A stretch of 16,376 nucleotides of DNA, taken from the NCBI GenBank assembly GCA_964623085.1, contig CAZUTO010000033.1:1-16376 (forward strand), in the 5' to 3' direction. The notes below the pieces were generated by a model. The model did no database searches. It was not told the origin of the DNA and worked only from the letters and a program-made list of their open reading frames with translations. The position numbers and the translations under genes are program-made. How positions within the stretch are numbered: position 1 is the stretch's first letter; the number at the start of each line of letters is the position of its first letter. The DNA comes from CAZUTO01 sp964623085 (lineage in GTDB: Bacteria > Pseudomonadota > Gammaproteobacteria > Pseudomonadales > GM7GCV1). Below, piece by piece: positions 15,501 through 16,376 of this stretch.

Positions 15501-16259
15501 ATGGCCTGCAGCATTTCTAAAATTATTCAATGTATAACGCCCCGTTTTTGGGTTCTGGTTTGTATAGCCCCACTGTTCTCCGTTAGTAGCTATCTCAATG
15601 CAGCTGAGCCAGTGCGGCAATATATTCAAAGTGAGCAAGAGTCGCGCTACGACGATTTGCTTGCGGAATACGGGAACAATAAGGAACTACCTGAAGGCTA
15701 TGAACTTCAAGCATTGCTGGCACTAAGTCATTACCCTGAGTTGCGTGACGTCAAGATCAAATTTGTACTCAACGATGTCGACATCGCAATATCCTCACGC
15801 CCGCACTGGACGGGTGTGTTCAAAGGAGCAAAAAGACGCACTTACTTGGTCGTAATCGATACAGAAAGGGAAGGGCCACGACCTTCATTGATATTGAAAA
15901 ATCAGCCTTTTAATGCGCAAGTTGGAATATTGGGCCATGAGCTTGCCCATACAGTTTATTACCTAAATCGCTCCTTCTTTGGTATCGGTGGAGATGGTTT
16001 TTGCCAGCTCACTGCCTGTCGGGTTAACTTCGAGCGCGATACCGATTTGCGTTTAATTGAATATGGCCTCGGTTGGCAGCGTTTCGACCACTCTATGTTC
16101 TTGCGAACTAGCAACATTGAAAATGCCGAAAGAGCGTTCAATGCCTCGGGAGCGAGCGGTGCTTATATGAGCCCAAGGGAGCTACTTGAGAATATGAAGG
16201 CTTCCGGCTTGTATGGCGACTTTGAAATTGCTCCATCGGAATATTCTGAGTGCTGCTAG
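15501..16259 (+). CDS. Exported protein with HExxH zinc-metalloprotease signature, family unrecognised
   Basis: A 252-residue protein I cannot assign to a named family. A hydrophobic segment (about 16-31) followed by YLNAAEP suggests a signal peptide cut near residue 35. The centre has GILGHELAHTVYYL with His146, Glu147 and His150. After 27 residues comes FERDTDLRLIEYGLG, with Glu178 and Asp182 spaced as ExxxD, the arrangement of the third ligand in gluzincin peptidases such as M48. Cysteines at 168, 173, 251 and 252 could form disulfides outside the cytoplasm. No strong ribosome site precedes the ATG. It lies between the propeller gene and the IS end, so it may be a recently acquired or lineage-specific gene. 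Peptidase activity is inferred only. Confidence 0.7.
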   Translation: MACSISKIIQCITPRFWVLVCIAPLFSVSSYLNAAEPVRQYIQSEQESRYDDLLAEYGNNKELPEGYELQALLALSHYPELRDVKIKFVLNDVDIAISSRPHWTGVFKGAKRRTYLVVIDTEREGPRPSLILKNQPFNAQVGILGHELAHTVYYLNRSFFGIGGDGFCQLTACRVNFERDTDLRLIEYGLGWQRFDHSMFLRTSNIENAERAFNASGASGAYMSPRELLENMKASGLYGDFEIAPSEYSECC

Positions 16260-16273
16260 TTGTTTGCTCATAG

Positions 16274-16376
16274 TGACCTTTCCCCCAAATTTAGAGCCAT
16301 GACCAAGATGAGATTTCCAATTAACCTATGGGGATGGAGATCTCACTATGAAGAAGCGATATACCGAAGAACAGAT
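16274..16376 (+). mobile_element. Left end of an IS3-family insertion sequence (cut by window edge)
   Basis: The stretch begins TGACCTTTCCCCCAAATTTA, of the TGACC...CCCC style seen at IS3-family terminal repeats, and runs into the start of an OrfA-like reading at 16348. The rest lies outside the window, so the right end and target duplication cannot be checked. Confidence 0.7.
16348..16376 (+). CDS. IS3-family transposase OrfA, N-terminus only
   Basis: The reading MKKRYTEEQ continues off the right edge. This is the typical start of IS3-family OrfA, the small DNA-binding protein that is joined by frameshifting to the OrfB integrase. GGAG lies eight bases before the ATG. Only nine full codons are visible, so group and intactness are unknown. 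Confidence 0.75.

Overview
The window looks like ordinary chromosome of a marine-type gammaproteobacterium, probably related to the Pseudomonadales/Cellvibrionales. It has an arginine-regulated type of ArgB, an AlgC-like phosphohexomutase next to coaBC and argB, SlmA, a Cys-free bL33, and the conserved rpmG-rpmB-radC-coaBC and slmA-pyrE-rph-yicC neighbourhoods. Gene names rest on recognised motifs and family knowledge; no database search was run.

Layout. 1-2253 holds the start of ftsY (minus), rsmD and coaD (plus) and mutM (minus). 2254-5220 is a short accessory stretch with a lone exbD-like gene and a lone hydantoinase A/oxoprolinase gene. Between them lies a 100-N assembly gap whose two edges are the same 55-bp sequence. 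5249-6595 is the minus-strand block rpmG, rpmB, radC. 6717-10981 is a tight plus-strand run: coaBC, algC, argB, slmA. Here dut, usually found between coaBC and algC, is missing. 10989-13023 is a minus-strand operon: rph, pyrE and a DUF4124-like envelope protein gene. 13173-14039 is yicC, divergent from rph.

After yicC the housekeeping order stops and gmk does not follow. 14040-16376 looks accessory. It has a REP-like imperfect inverted repeat, a secreted sorbosone-dehydrogenase-like beta-propeller, an exported protein of unknown family with an HExxH zinc-protease signature, and the left end of an IS3-type insertion sequence cut off by the window edge.

How the genes work together. Most are core: SRP receptor, 16S rRNA methylation, coenzyme A synthesis (coaD plus coaBC), 8-oxoG repair, two 50S proteins, pyrimidine and arginine synthesis, tRNA 3'-end trimming, nucleoid occlusion. 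Translation, nucleotide and cofactor genes are therefore mixed rather than forming one pathway.

No wholly new multi-gene system is evident. The best leads are the HExxH protein beside the IS end, the REP-like repeat, the unusual active-site loop of the AlgC homologue, the unpartnered ExbD and HyuA genes, and the gap, which is probably an unmerged 55-bp contig overlap rather than missing DNA.
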